This document shows, piece by piece, positions 46,806-59,391 of a stretch of DNA of 64,000 nucleotides. A program made the translations under genes and the position numbers. Every line of letters starts with the position of its first letter. Within the stretch, counting starts at the first letter, position 1. Source of the stretch: Eutypa lata (taxonomy: Eukaryota; Ascomycota; Sordariomycetes; Xylariales; Diatrypaceae); assembly GCA_022661535.1 (NCBI GenBank), contig JAKULF010000009.1:248001-312000 (forward strand). The letters run 5' to 3'. The notes below the pieces were generated by a model. That model searched no databases and was not told the origin of the DNA. It saw only the letters and a program-made list of their open reading frames with translations.

Positions 46806-48960
46806 GTCACTGTTCGTCTTTCTACCTCCAGAATTGCAATCATGTTAGCATCACTTTTCACCTAGCGTCCTGTGCGGGTTTAACAGGTGAAGCATACCTT
46901 CTCTAGCATGACTTTGGTTCATATTGTCTGTGATCGAAGGAAAAGGGAAGTCATTAACGGTAGAAGGAGGGAGATATTAGATTTTGCTGCTATGCTGGTT
47001 GGACATTTCTTTCCTAATGCTTCATGGGGCAGCTCTTATGTTAGTTTGCTTCAGCAGCCGAAATCAGAGCTTTGAGAGGGTAGATACTCAGTAAAGGAAA
47101 TCCAGATAGGATTTGATACTTACTGATGATACTATTCTTGAGGATGTTCAGACAGGAGATTCCTTTCATTCCTCTTTGTAATACTGAAACAAAATAGTCC
47201 GTTGGGGGCTACAGTGACAAGGAGAAGCAACCGCTGAAGTATTGTTTGAGAAGCCAATTCACTGGTGGAGATCTACGTAGTAAGCAATGCAACCCACTGC
47301 ACCAGCCACCTCTAGTAGACAGTTTGAACGTAATAGCTCGACAACTTACATTATATTGCCTCATACAAGTCTTCGTATGGACATGCTTCTGTTACACATT
47401 GAAAGGCAAATATAATAATCGTCCCTTTGGTACACAACAGGTTGATCTTTATACCAAGATGCGAGCAAAATCTTACATTCAAACCCCTAATATTGCTGAT
47501 CAGCGCCCCGAATCATCTGTATCACGGGCCTACTTAACCATGAACGTACTGTCCGGTCAACCAACATGACTGTCCACTGTTAAGAGAGTGAACACCCGTT
47601 CAAAGATTGAAACTACGACTGCTGAACGTCCGAATTTTAAGTTTCATGGTGGAAGTTTATGTTAGAAGTCAGGCAACATTGCTGCGCCTCTGACGTGTCT
47701 CAGACGGGTGGTTATGTATTTCTCGTAAGCTGACATTGATTATTTATCCGCAGCCTCGCAGTGCTCCCCATCTTCCTATCCGCATTCGGAATTATTAAGT
47801 AACTATACATATAAGAAGGTCCCCGGTATAATCGCGAGGCTGAGCTTGTGCGTGTCGACCGGGTTCCGTACCCCGTTTGAAGGTCCTGGCAGTCAGCAAC
47901 TCCAACTCATTGGTATATAGTGGTGCAGAGAGATCGGCATCGCACATCCTACTTCCGATTATACTTGGTATATTTATAGTCATCTTTTCACCGAGGTCGA
48001 AGTGACACCAATCACAATTAGAAGAGAAATCCAGGTTCTGTACTCGCTTCTGTCCATTCAGGCCCGCACGAAAGCGGTGAAGTTTGCCAAAGTTACACAC
48101 TATGATACATACATATCACATAAGCACGCATCCTACAGCCTCGTTCGAACTCCAGCACGGCAATCGGGGTTGGCGATTGATCATTCGGCACTATAAAATC
48201 AGATGCGAGTTCATGTTAAGCAATGATAGTTGCCTTTTCGAGATGCAGTCACCGTTTAAAATGCCAAGTTGATATACAATAGGACATAGAACTACCATAT
48301 GCGGCCACTCAACGTAGGATAAGTGTCGTCGTAGTTGTATTATGTCAGACTGAGATCAACATCCAAAAGTCTTGGGGAAGTGGGTATCGTGGATCTTAAA
48401 TTCTCCTGTTTTCCAATGATTTTCCGATGTCATCAATTCATTTCCACTGGATCGACACTTCATAGGGCTGTGCCGAAAAGTCTGACAAAGAAATGTCAAT
48501 TTCTATAGGCTACGGGATCCATATGTCGTTCAGTTACGCATAATATTATACGCATGTATCGTGGAAGTCTCCCAGTCTCTGGGCTGGTGGTAATACTTAC
48601 TGACTGACCAGCTCACTGGGCTGAGTGCAGGGAATGAGCAAAAATGGCAATACCAAGCTTAATAGGATGGCACTACAATGGTAGAAACAGTCTGGAGGAT
48701 TATGCGAATATCTCTAGCTTCGTTAGGCATCATCGGTGTCACAGTCTACCAACTATGCCAGTTGTAGTGTACTAATATACGTCGGTACAAGAGAGACGTG
48801 AAGTATAAAGAGCGGGCAAGAACCCCCCTCAGACCTCAATCCAACAGCAGTACACAACACACACATAACTTCCAACTTCGAGCAACCAAGAACAACCTGT
48901 TTACCAAACCCTACCTCTTACACAAAAATCACCACCAAAATCATCACTCCCCCCGCCAAA
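46806..48960. other. gene-poor intergenic region
   Basis: About 2.1 kb with small unrecognised ORFs (e.g. 47246-47569 +). The sequence from about 48830 to 48960 is CA-rich and probably the leader of the secreted peptide gene. Confidence 0.5.
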
Positions 48961-49310
48961 ATGCGTTTCTTCACTTTCGCCTCTGCTACCTTCGCCATCC
49001 TCGGCATGGCCGCAGCCACACCCTTCACCAGCCCGAGTGAGTATTTAAATCTAGCCAGCCCGTATCCTCCTGTTTTATCTCCCTCCCGAAAGACTTTGAG
49101 GTTAAAGTCCTCAATGTGTAAGATGACAACGATGTGGCTGACAAACCCTGTCTAGACGACACTCCCAGCCCCTTCTATGTCCGCCGGGCCTGCGACTGCC
49201 CGGGTGTCCGCGCGTGTTGCCAGGATTGCATTGATCATTCCGACGACTGGGAGCATTGCTGCAACGTCGACTGCATGGCCAAGTTCCCCGGCTGCGTTGC
49301 CGCATGCTAG
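48961..49310 (+). CDS. small secreted cysteine-rich peptide precursor
   Basis: Two exons, 48961-49036 and 49156-49310, with a 119-nt intron (GTGAGT to CTAG) and 76 residues. The start opens a signal peptide (MRFFTFASATFAILGMAAA). A short pro-segment ends in the dibasic VRR at residues 34-36, a Kex2-type cleavage site. The predicted mature peptide is 40 residues with 10 cysteines spaced C-x1-C-x5-CC-x2-C-x9-CC-x3-C-x6-C-x3-C. Composition and size fit apoplastic effector-like or antimicrobial-type peptides; activity is unknown and I do not recognise a named family. A CA-rich leader of ~100 nt suggests a well-expressed gene. It stands alone with over 1 kb of gene-poor DNA upstream. Confidence 0.75.
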
Positions 49311-50276
49311 AAATCTGGGGGAGATGTTTCGCGGGAAGCGGGTGTAAAATGGGCTTCAGGGGCTGGAGGGGGACTTAGAATATGTTGATATGGTATAGGA
49401 GGGACGGTCTATCTTCACTTATTACACTCGTTTAAGAATCATGCTTTCCTTTATGTAGATAATATAAATTCAAACAAGGTTGAATCCGACTGAATCCTTC
49501 ATATTCTTAACAGGACTACGTTCACATGCTATTTACGTATATTTTATAAACCCACCCATGTACATCTGCTTTAAAGTACATTGTTTCATGGCAAATTTCA
49601 TGTTCTGTCAGTACGACCGTTTCATTGCGCTTGCACAATAAGCAGTATAAGCGACACTCGAACGTGCTAATATGTGTACATGAATAATTAGTTCTTCTAC
49701 GCAATTCGAGTTCTCACTGTCACATGAAATTTCCATGTTAAATATTGGAGGGCCTCCAATAGTTTTCAAACAGTGGTGTTATTGGTTCCCCTTATAGTAC
49801 GCGGTTGCTGGATTCCGATCCGGTGAGTTAGCGGGAGTGTCGAATAATTTGTTTGCTAGATATCTCTCTCCGTTTGACTGTGTGACGAGACGGGAGAAGC
49901 ATAACCAACGGCAGGGACCAAATGCCTCCAACCTCACAATTGGCCATCTTCGTTTGGTATTAGGTACCAATATGTATGGCAGTTAAGTCTAGTGATTAGG
50001 AATTAGCTGACAATCCGCCACTAGAATCATTTACAAATTTGGAAGAGTATTCTTCCTTTACTCCTGCAGAATTGGGGCTAACATCGAGACGAATAAGTGC
50101 ATCAAACAGGCTTCTCCTTCAAGCAACTAAACCGTGATAGCATATACTGCGTGGGCATTTTCAAGCGTTCATCGCTGAGAACCATTACAATTCGTTCAAA
50201 ACTCAACCTCTACAAGTTCCCGGATCCAGATGCTAGACAGAAACTCACTGGCACTGCAGACAACCTCCGACAGAGC
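49311..50276. other. intergenic region
   Basis: AT-rich spacer with no recognised gene. The frame of the BTB gene is open upstream to 50097 without an in-frame ATG. Confidence 0.5.
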
Positions 50277-50951
50277 ATGTCTCCCCCAGCCGAATCAACA
50301 CAGGCTGATGACAACCGGGTCAAAATCCAAGTCGGTGAGCGTCAGTTCATCACATGCCGAGACACTCTTACTGGCGAGAGTGCGTATTTCAAGGCACGCT
50401 TGTCCAAGCGCTGGGATGACAGGGAGAAGGATGGTTCCTACTTTATCGACGCCAACCCAGACATGTTTGACAACGTATTGCACTACCTCCGCAGTGCCAT
50501 GTTCCCCCTGTTCTTCGACGCAGGTATGCAGAGCTTTGATTATGGTAAATATGCCGCTCTTCTCGGCGAAGCCCGTTACTTCGGCATCCCTAGACTAGAG
50601 GACTGGATTTCTAAGGCGCGATTTCATGACGCCGTCCGAATCGAGACAATTACAACTATGGTACCCGATGTAGAGGCTGGAGAAGGAATAGATAGAGTCT
50701 TGGCCAAGGCAGATACAAAGACAGATGTTTCCACCAATTGGGGTACCCGGCGAGTCTACGTCTGTCCGCGAGATATCGATGTACACCGGGGAGATCGGCG
50801 CAAATGTGGCCAAGCATGTGAAAAGGCAAGAACGCGGGATGGGGTTGGCATAGACTTTGAGGAGGAATCTGTCTTGCGTGCCGCTGTCACCTCCAGAAGA
50901 TTGATCTTCGACCCAACGGCCTGTTTTGACGACGGGGGGGACATAGAGTAA
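50277..50951 (+). CDS. BTB/POZ (KCTD-like) domain protein
   Basis: Single exon, 224 residues from the ATG at 50277. Residues ~17-110 form a T1/KCTD-type BTB fold: VKIQVGERQFITCRDTL, YFKARLSKRWDD, GSYFIDANPDMFDNVLHYLR, and YAALLGEARYFGIPRLEDWI. The remainder is not recognised. In fungi such proteins are common, short, and of unknown role; some act as cullin-3 adaptors. The frame is open upstream without an in-frame ATG, so an upstream exon is possible. Confidence 0.75.
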   Translation: MSPPAESTQADDNRVKIQVGERQFITCRDTLTGESAYFKARLSKRWDDREKDGSYFIDANPDMFDNVLHYLRSAMFPLFFDAGMQSFDYGKYAALLGEARYFGIPRLEDWISKARFHDAVRIETITTMVPDVEAGEGIDRVLAKADTKTDVSTNWGTRRVYVCPRDIDVHRGDRRKCGQACEKARTRDGVGIDFEEESVLRAAVTSRRLIFDPTACFDDGGDIE

Positions 50952-51542
50952 GATACGAGTTAACCTCAAGGACACGAAAGTATTTGCTAAAAAGAATGAT
51001 ATTTAATTTTAAGGTACAATCATAATGCAAAAGTTATAAATTGTTCTTTATAATGCACAGCTTTTCATTATGCCTATTAACTTTATTTATGCAGATTTAT
51101 TTTAAAACTTAATTAAATAAAATAACTGTATATATTTTTAACAAGAGTTGTTAAGAATTTAATTTATAGTATAAATAATGTATTAAAGAATTTATATAAA
51201 ACAAATAATACAAAGTTATAGAATAATTTAATAAATGTTAATGAGTCTTTTTATGATGACGTATGTTATCTTACTTCCAGGTTGGTTACGGAATAAAAGG
51301 AAGAGCTATTAATGTAATGTTGCATTTTGTTAATCCTGTAGGTACAAGAATACTAGCATGGTGAAAAGTGGCATGTTGTATTCTTTGCTAGTATTGTAAA
51401 CCTATCAATATGATGAAGCCAGGCATCAATGAAGAAGTAGAACCAAAATATGATAAACCTACGTAACCTAAGAGATACTTCAAAATACCGAATATTTACC
51501 TAGCATATGCCTTCTGCAATTTTCTATCCTATGTCACACGTA
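50952..51542. other. AT-rich intergenic region
   Basis: Very AT-rich from about 51000 to 51250, unlike its surroundings. It may be an old, mutated repeat. No terminal repeats or coding remnant were recognised. Confidence 0.5.
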
Positions 51543-52809
51543 TCAGCCTATCGTGTCTTCAATCCCTGCCCACTCGGCTTCGATGAAAACGAGTTCAGAC
51601 GCAGGTATTGGACGCACGCCCCTGAAACGAAACCCTGGTCCAGCAGCCTCAATTAGGACCTGCCACTCGTCTAGCTCACGCTGAGCACCATTTGCCACTG
51701 CCATGGCCGTCATGTCAGTTGCGCGGAATCTGCGTTCTTGCCAGAGTGGACTGGTTCCTGGACTAGGGACATAAAAGTCCAAGATCAATAATCGTGACCC
51801 ACGCTTCATCGCTGGTGTCAGAGCTCTGATGATCTGAATGGCACGTTCATCCTCCCATTCCATGAAGACGCGGCGGAAGAAATACATATCGGCGCCCTTA
51901 ACAGGCTGAGTTGTGAAGAAATCGTGAGCCATCCAACTGACGCGAGGGTGGGCTTCGGGATCTTCGGCACTTCCGTTGGCAACCACATCTGCTTTATCCT
52001 GAACTATTAAGGTAAGGAGCGGAAATGCCTCAGCAAGGCTCTTGCTGACCGTTCCCATGCCACCACCTACATCTACTATAGTTGCTTTTCGAAGTGCCTC
52101 CCAATCAAACCCTTCCACAACCTGAGCCGTACTGAAGGTGCGGTCATTTGAAAATGCTCTCATTGCATTGTCATACTTGGCCTATCGGGCTGGATCTTCA
52201 GCTAGCATCTCCCACCGTGGTTTCCCATGAACCAAGACACCCGGTGTGTTCTTGGCCGGTAAGATGCGGCCATCTGCTTAATGCGTCCACAACCCGCGTT
52301 GCCGCTGGCCAGACATCCTGGCACTTGAGGCCATAATAGTCACGTATAGTGACATCTTCCGCAATAAGTCGCGAGACCGATGTGTGTGCTACGATCCCCG
52401 GCTGTGGTTCACAGAAGATGCGCTGGGTTATTGCGTGGCGTACGATGCGGCGAACCGTCTTCGTGGGAATCCTTGGCTCGGTCTGCACAGCAATTTGATC
52501 ATACGTCCTCGTCTCGTCAACGGGCACGATATCGTAGATCCGTAAGAAGTCGAGGGCATGGCGGCTGACGAAGTCTGTTTCACAGTGGTACTGCAAGATC
52601 TCTCGCGGGGTCGAAAGCAAGTCACGCAGGTGTAACAAGTTGTCTAATGTGGCGGCTCGCACTTCCTCGACGCCTGTATAGTCGATATTAGGAGCCGACG
52701 CATCAAAGCGGGGCTCAGGTTGACCCGATTCTAATAGATATTTATGAATCGCAGTGACCTGGTTTTGAATTGTGTCCAGCATACGGAGAAGGTTAGACGT
52801 TTCGGCCAT
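51543..52809 (-). pseudogene. SAM-dependent O-methyltransferase, broken
   Basis: Minus-strand reading from ATG at 52809. The N-terminal dimerisation/winged-helix half (RRIVRHAITQRIFCEPQPGIVAHTS) is intact to EHTG near 52233. An extra G in a G-run near 52230 shifts the frame; in the correct frame the protein continues LVHGKPRWEMLAEDPAR, then meets a TAG at about 52181 where the family has Tyr. It then resumes AKYDNAMRAFSNDRTFSTAQVV. The catalytic half is otherwise well kept: VDVGGGMGTVSKSLA (SAM motif), DMYFFRRVFMEWEDE (HxxHD region with altered residues), and LLILDFYVP. Intact relatives methylate phenolic secondary metabolites. No biosynthetic backbone gene is adjacent. Both lesions lie within 60 nt. 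Confidence 0.8.
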
Positions 52810-53316
52810 GGTCAAGGTCAACTGTTTATGTGAATTTGGTTTGGTTTTTAGGGAAATATTTAGATAAAGTTTAAGTGAGTAAGATGCAGCCTTTTGCCAT
52901 CAGGACATGGGGAGTATTGGTGTGATTCTTATCATGTCAAGACACGAATGCGGGGGGGTGCAAGGCTCGCTACATGTAGACTCACGTCAGGGGTGGCGAA
53001 AGAAACATGTGTACATGACTTGACTCTAACTGGTTCGGTACGAATCTCCTGATCACAGCCATACCACACTAGCATTTTGTCGTCTTTGTACGAGAATTAG
53101 AACTGTAAGAACAAATCAGTTAATAGTATATTGTGTAGTGAAGGTTATAATATAAGACATGTCTCGGTACGATGATCACAATGTGCTACAAAATCCACGT
53201 CAATGTGACATACACTAGCAGGCTAGCTACAAAATATCTCTATCCAACGACGGTAGGGGAAAAGAATGTCTCAAGCCAAAGCCAAATGAAATACGTCATA
53301 ATCACCATATTCCTCA
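52810..53316. other. intergenic region
   Basis: A 507-bp spacer between same-strand genes; no specific feature seen. Confidence 0.5.
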
Positions 53317-56300
53317 TTACCTAGACCAGAACATAACCATGCTATCGAAATCTTCTTCTGTCAATTCCCTATCTGCCACATATATATCACCGGTAAAATC
53401 TGTGAAGAGCCTCGTAGCGTTATCCACCAGGTCTTTAGCTTCATCGCCCTTACATTCCATCTCTCTTAGGGCAGTAGCTTTGACAAACATACTTCGGGCT
53501 CTCTCAGCACGATGCAGGACCGGATTGTAGTTCCAAATGGTGAGAGCCTTGTCTAGCAGTTCCCTAAATTGACAGTCAACTTACTAACATCATTAGCAAT
53601 TCTTGGGGTGCCGCTAGGTATATACTTACACAGCTTCAGCAAAGTTACCCTCTCGTATCCTATATCGTGCCATCACATGATAAATATCAGCGGTTCCAGG
53701 ATGATGCTTCCCATGAGTCTTCTCGTATTGAACCATGGTGTATGCGTGGAGCCTTTGCGCCTCTGGGAGGTTGTTTCGGGCAAGGGCAACGTTACCCAGT
53801 GCAGCATGATATGCGCCACTCCTAGTACCATGGTGTAAAAGTATAAGTTGCTGCCTGCATCCCACTTAATCAAATATAACGTGTTAACTCACTTATAAGA
53901 ATAGGTATCATTCTTCCCCCATTTCGCTTCTCGAATGGCCAACCCGTCTCTTAAAATCTCTTCGGCCTCATCTAGTCGACCTTGAAGCCAGAGATTATAT
54001 CCAAGCATTAGTTTATGTGAAGAAGCCAGTTCTTTGTCTTCAAGCTTAGACAGGATGTCTAAAGAGGTTCTCAAATTGTCTTCTCCACCAATCAAGTTCC
54101 CAGACATCATCAATGCGGTTGCATACTGATTATAACCGGCTGCTATATTTCGGTCGTATATGCCCGTTTCCTTTGCTTCATGTTGCCAGGACTCAAGGAC
54201 CCTTTTGGTATTTGGAAGGGCGAGTTTAGTATCATTAGTCCATGTTCCGATGGCACCTAGGGTGTGCCAGACATCACGAAGAATCTTGTGGCTGTCCGTG
54301 CTAGGCATTGACTCGCAAATACTCTCAGCGAGGCTCAGAAATGGGAGTATTGGCGACATATTTCCTTGCTCGAATTGTATCCTGTTAATTAGCATACTAA
54401 GCTCGTTGCCTCATAAAATTGCAGTCTTCACACATACCAAGAACAGCGATACAATAATCTCGCGAGAACCAAATTGGGCACCCAGCTATGATCAACAGAA
54501 CATCGGTTATAAAGACCCACCAGGCGACTTAGATGATGAAACAAGGGGTTGCAATTGACCCATCGGTCCACTCCATGACTCCGGCCACTCCAGAGGTACT
54601 TCGCATAGTGCTTCATGAGAAGCGCTACCACACAGCGAAGGGCTTGGTTCCGGCGATCCTTGTCCATGTAGAACTGGAATATGTCTTGCACGGAGCGATG
54701 TACACGGATTTCCTGATCATCAGATTCACTCAGATTGATAAAAGCCCGAGTCTTCAACTCTTTTCTCGCTTTGAAGAAGGAATGTAAGTCTTTGGGGAAA
54801 TCTGGCAGAAGTTCATGGCTTTCAAGGTCGACTAGCTTCTCAAGAATAGCTTCTTCGATCCTGTCAGGGTCTAGAAAACTCAGCGTATCAGCAACTGCTT
54901 TGGCTTCAGGGCTTAGACGACTCATGGCCCAACTCAAGCCTAGGGTGCCTCTCGCAGGTAGCGTCAAGTTATTACTTTCAACATCAACATTTTCCATATG
55001 ATTAATCAAGTCCGTACGGTGGTCTGCAAGTCGGTGCCATTTGAGGAAGTCCTTGAAACTAATTTCATTCTCTCGAAGAAGCTCGGCACATTGAAGTAGA
55101 GCCAATGGGATACCCCCTAAAATCTCCGAAATTTCAATGGATCGTATCACGTGGCTGTCTGAATGAGAGTTAGACCAGCGTCTGATCAGCTCTGCTCCTT
55201 GATGAATGGGTAATGGAATTAGCTCCCTAATTTTGTATTCATTCGGATTGGTTTGAAGACGCCGCATGTCATCCTTGTACGAATGCTCGGCCCTTCTGCT
55301 GGTGACCAGTATTGAGCCAGTTCCGAGAGAAGGTAAAAAGCCTTCTAGGACTTCTGGATCATCGGCATTGTCGAATACGAGAAGCCATTGAGCCTCGTTT
55401 GGAGTAATAATATCCTTTGTCTGGCTCAAGACTTTGATCGGCTTTACAAGCCAGCCTTTAGCATCTTCTCGAGCTGATATGGGATCAAATTCTTCGTCAT
55501 AACGACCAAGGTTAAGGTTCTGGGCAATCTCCGTGAACCCTTGTTGCACTTTGTCTTTCGTACTGGCATTTATCCAAAATACCGCATCGAATTGGTTTCG
55601 GCGCGAGAACGCAAATTCTGCTGCTACCGCCGTTTTCCCTACACCTGGAAGTCCGATAATGGTTACAAGACGGCAAGATGTTTCATAAGACTTGTTTTGC
55701 TCAAGGAGGCTGGGAACGTTCGAGGATTTTGGAAGTAGGTGATCGTCGAGGAAACTCAATATTTCTAGACGACCTTGAAGGCTACCATTTTGCAGAGCCT
55801 TATCCATCATAAAGCAGGGGAGTTTGGGGTTTGGAACCTGGGACCTCATACTAGTATGAGATGGAATGTATGCGAAGTCCCCCCCAACAGAAGTCCCTTG
55901 TTGTGCTTGATCGGACGAGCCCTCTTTTGGAGAGGATATCTCCAATGGGGGGGTGCATGGTGTTTCAGACGTATCTAGCGGTTTTGTCAGCCTAATTGAC
56001 ACGAGATAGGGGCGCTGGGGGATTGCATTTATGTATTTCTGTTGCAAGAATGACGATATACCAAACATGACGAATCTAATCCAACCTTATGCCGACTTAC
56101 CATTGCACTCCATTGACGTTGTTCTTGCACACTTTACAGTCTGATTCATCCATGCCATGACATCCATGACTTGGTCAGGAGCCATGTCCAGCTGACAGAT
56201 GTCTTGGAAACCGCGTTGACTTTCAACTACAGTCTCTTGGACCCCTATAATGAAGTCCTCTCTTCTTGGCACCTATATTTGTGAGGCTATGAAGAACACT

Positions 56301-57195
56301 TTTGTAGGAGTATGCATACATATTCTGTCTGGAACGGCCTTCCCGGTATCCTTGATTTCTCACGTTCCAAGGGAACAATGCTCAAAACTTTGACGTCAAG
56401 GTGTACGTTGTTCAAGGAGCTGCCAAATAGCTCCGCGATTGAATCTAAGTCGTTTGTTTTCTTCAAAACGTTAGCGATCTGTGATGGAAGTCTCCGGCCT
56501 GTAGATTTAGCCTGCTGTATCAGAAGTTGTCCTAGCATGCCATCACGGTGAGGCTTGTGGGGAACTGCGATAAGAACAAGCCCAACAATTCTGTGTGTAA
56601 GGCTAGCTAGCTCAGCGTTTTGGCTCACCGCCCAACCTATATGGCAAAGAACCTGATATGATGAGTGAATATTTTCGGAACTGTAGGAATTTTGGTTGAA
56701 AACCTGTTTTGCTACCAAACCCCCGGTTCCATGCCCTACCAATATAAACTTCTTGTTGGAATTCTGTGAAACGGTTAGCGAGATACCGATTGGATATGAC
56801 TAAGCTAGTTTGCCGAGTACTCGCCGACTTTCTCATCAACCCGTTGCTGCCCATAATCAATTTCTCGGCGTGCGTAGTTCGAGATCCAGTCCTCCAAACT
56901 TGATTTCTCGTGGACATCTACAGGTTTAGCTTCAACGAAATTCATATCAACGCCCATTTTCAAGAATAAGTTGCGCCATGATGTCGATTGTATTGCCTAC
57001 GTGGCTGGATGTGGAGAGCCAAAGCCGGGAATCAAAATCGCACGAGAGTTCGGTTAGTTACATTAGGTAACTATTATGCTGGATTACTTACTCCAGAGGC
57101 ACAAGCTCGTCGTGCGCCGTATCATTGCTATTGGCACTTGTTGAGCCCTGCTTCCCTCCTTGGAAAGCAGTAGAGCTCATAGAAAACGTTGACAT
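53317..57195 (-). CDS. NLR-like protein: SesB-like hydrolase, NB-ARC, TPR; N-terminus damaged
   Basis: The C-terminal exons are clear: 55991-54438 (NB-ARC), 54381-53893, 53854-53630 and 53563-53317 (TPR), with matching phases. NB-ARC features are the P-loop GLPGVGKTAVAAEFA, WLLVFDNADD (Walker B), GSILVTSRR and GGIPLALLQ. The TPR part has AAGYNQYATALMMSGNL, LGYNLWLQGRLDEAEEILRDGL and ALGNVALARNNLPEAQRL. Upstream exons (about 57195-57092, 57042-56900, 56770-56327, 56272-56100) encode an alpha/beta-hydrolase-like segment: ILIPGFGSPHPAT, FILVGHGTGGLVAKQ, VLIAVPHKPHRDGMLGQLL. This is the SesB-like NLR architecture. Lesions: TAG at 56999-56997 where Trp fits, a first-intron acceptor reading CG, and an unclear junction near 56890. 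The usual nucleophile serine in GHSxGG is Gly. Fungal NLRs act in non-self recognition and cell death; a role here is inferred. A shorter product could start downstream. Confidence 0.7.
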
Positions 57196-59391
57196 CGTCC
57201 CTAGGCGCCTTGATTACACCCTTTCCCGTAAGTCCTAGCATTTAAAGTAAAGTATGCCACTAAATGAGAAAGAGTATGAAGATAAAGTGCTATAGAGATA
57301 CAAAGTAGGTCAGGTCTCCATTAGTTGAATGAAATTAACATTCTCGACTCAAATTTTGTAGATGGATGTTAACCTCTTCACATCCATTAATTAGACAGGC
57401 AGCGTTTTATACCGCTACTAACCAGCCAAGAATGGAACGATGCACGGCTTTTACAAGGGGCATAGAACTCACATAAGCGTTGAATGTATTGGTGATTTCT
57501 TGAGAGCACAGGGGCGTTCTGACTCAGAATGATACCACTTGTGCAATTTGCTAATCATACATTAACATACGCAGGTCTAGATCATATGGTGGGCAACACC
57601 GCCAGAGATACACCGAATAATAAACATGGTCACAGAGATCAACAGCTTTGCAGACTCTTATGGAATGCAATGTCGACAAAGTACCGATACTTTAACTACT
57701 GGCATATTCCTTGAATATTCATTGCCCGTCATAACTTAAGAGGTCCCTTCAATCTGGAAACAGTATATTCTTTCAATAAATTACTCATCATGGCTAATCA
57801 ATGGATATTTTTCTTCCATTATCGATGTAATGTTATTTTATGTTGTAGTATTTCCTCTTATTATATATGATCCGGTAAGCGCATCAAACTTGCCAAGACA
57901 GCAGCCTTCTGTATTCATTGGGCCTGTGTACAAGTAACCATCCATTATTCTCGCATTGGGCAGAAATGCTTCATTAAGAAGTTGCAGGCTCGCCCTAATT
58001 TTCGCAACATATTTGTATGTTCCGCATTACTATTCGTTGAGATAAAACCCCTCCTGTAGGTTGCAGTTGATAAGGACAATGGCGCCGACAATTCCATGAC
58101 CGGTGAGACACTGTTAGCAGGATCAAATGCATAACCGGTCAGACAACTGACCGGTAAATCCTTGGCTGGCATGCACATAATGGATGGGGTGGCTTTTAAA
58201 AGATGTGGGGGTGACCGAAGTGTGCATGGAATTGGTATTAGGGTATGTCGAGCTTTTCACTTGGGGTCAAGCACGTTTCCGCTCCCAGTTATAACTATCC
58301 ATCATTTTCAGCTATCCAACGAGGTCCTTTTTTCCACAAACACAATAGCCGCTACAAAGATTCACGGTAACCAGACGAAGTTACTTCACAAACTTTAGTG
58401 CATATATTAAAGCTGTTTGAATTGGCTCTCTAAAAGCTTCACGTACTACACTTGTGACATCATGATGTCGCCTACCAACGCCCAGAAACTTCAACCTTGG
58501 AAGCAGAACTGGCCACCAAAGAACGACCAATCATGCCAGAAGGGTGAAACCAAACCCGAGGTTGTCTCAGATCATACGGCTCTAGTGACCCTAGCAATTA
58601 GGACTGAGCCATCGTTTGTCATTCTTCAAATCCCCAAAGATATTTCGAATGGAAAACCCGACAACAAAGACCAAGCTTGAACGATATCCGCACAGAGACA
58701 CAGAGGGACAGAGAAGCTGCACTGGTTTTGCTATTTTGCTCAATGGGTGGAATATGAGATCATTTAGAAGTACACGTTTGTGAGGAGCTAGGAGGATATA
58801 CAATCATCCACAATGGACGGGTGTATGATATAAACAATTTAATTTCCTTTCAGTGTGCATATATCGCAGCTTCTGGTTGTATGCCTCCACCTCATGTACA
58901 CGAATGGTAGATACCATTATTGACCTACTGGATCAGCTGCTTTGCATATAAAGAGGTGAAATACCCCTAGATAGTTAAGAGGATGTAAGCATTAATGGTT
59001 CTATTATCTATTGATCTAGGGGCTAGGGGTATACAGCTTCGGAAGCCTTCGGCTTCTAGCCTGTCACGTGGAAAGCCTTCGGCTTTCTGACATCTATAAG
59101 ATGCAGACCTGTCCCTCTGTACTTAGACTTCTTCCACACACATACATGCTTTTCCGTACCACACAGACATCAATACATTTAGCTTATGCGTATCATCCAT
59201 CAGTGAGCTCAACCGCGCTTGCTGCTCCGGTTCACTATTGCCCTACTACGGGCCTCTGGAGAGCTAATGGTTTCTGGTTTTTACTTCAAGCTACACTATT
59301 TCCCGACAACATGATGGGCACTCTACATTCTTGAAGTCAAGGAGACGCTTGTAGAGATATCTAGGCTACAATTTCATTTGTTCATTCAATT
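57196..59391. other. gene-poor intergenic region
   Basis: No recognised gene. A 72-codon ATG frame ending at 58680 (+) has no motif. Twin hairpins lie at 59042-59087. Confidence 0.5.
59042..59087. repeat. twin hairpins sharing AAGCCTTCGGCTT
   Basis: GAAGCCTTCGGCTTC at 59042-59056 and GAAAGCCTTCGGCTTTC at 59071-59087 are perfect inverted repeats with a TTC loop, 14 nt apart. Stems are 6 and 7 bp. Confidence 0.8.

Noticed and set aside
50952..51542. AT-rich block as a RIP-mutated transposon
   Set aside because: No terminal repeats or coding remnant; base composition alone is not enough. A dinucleotide RIP index could be computed.
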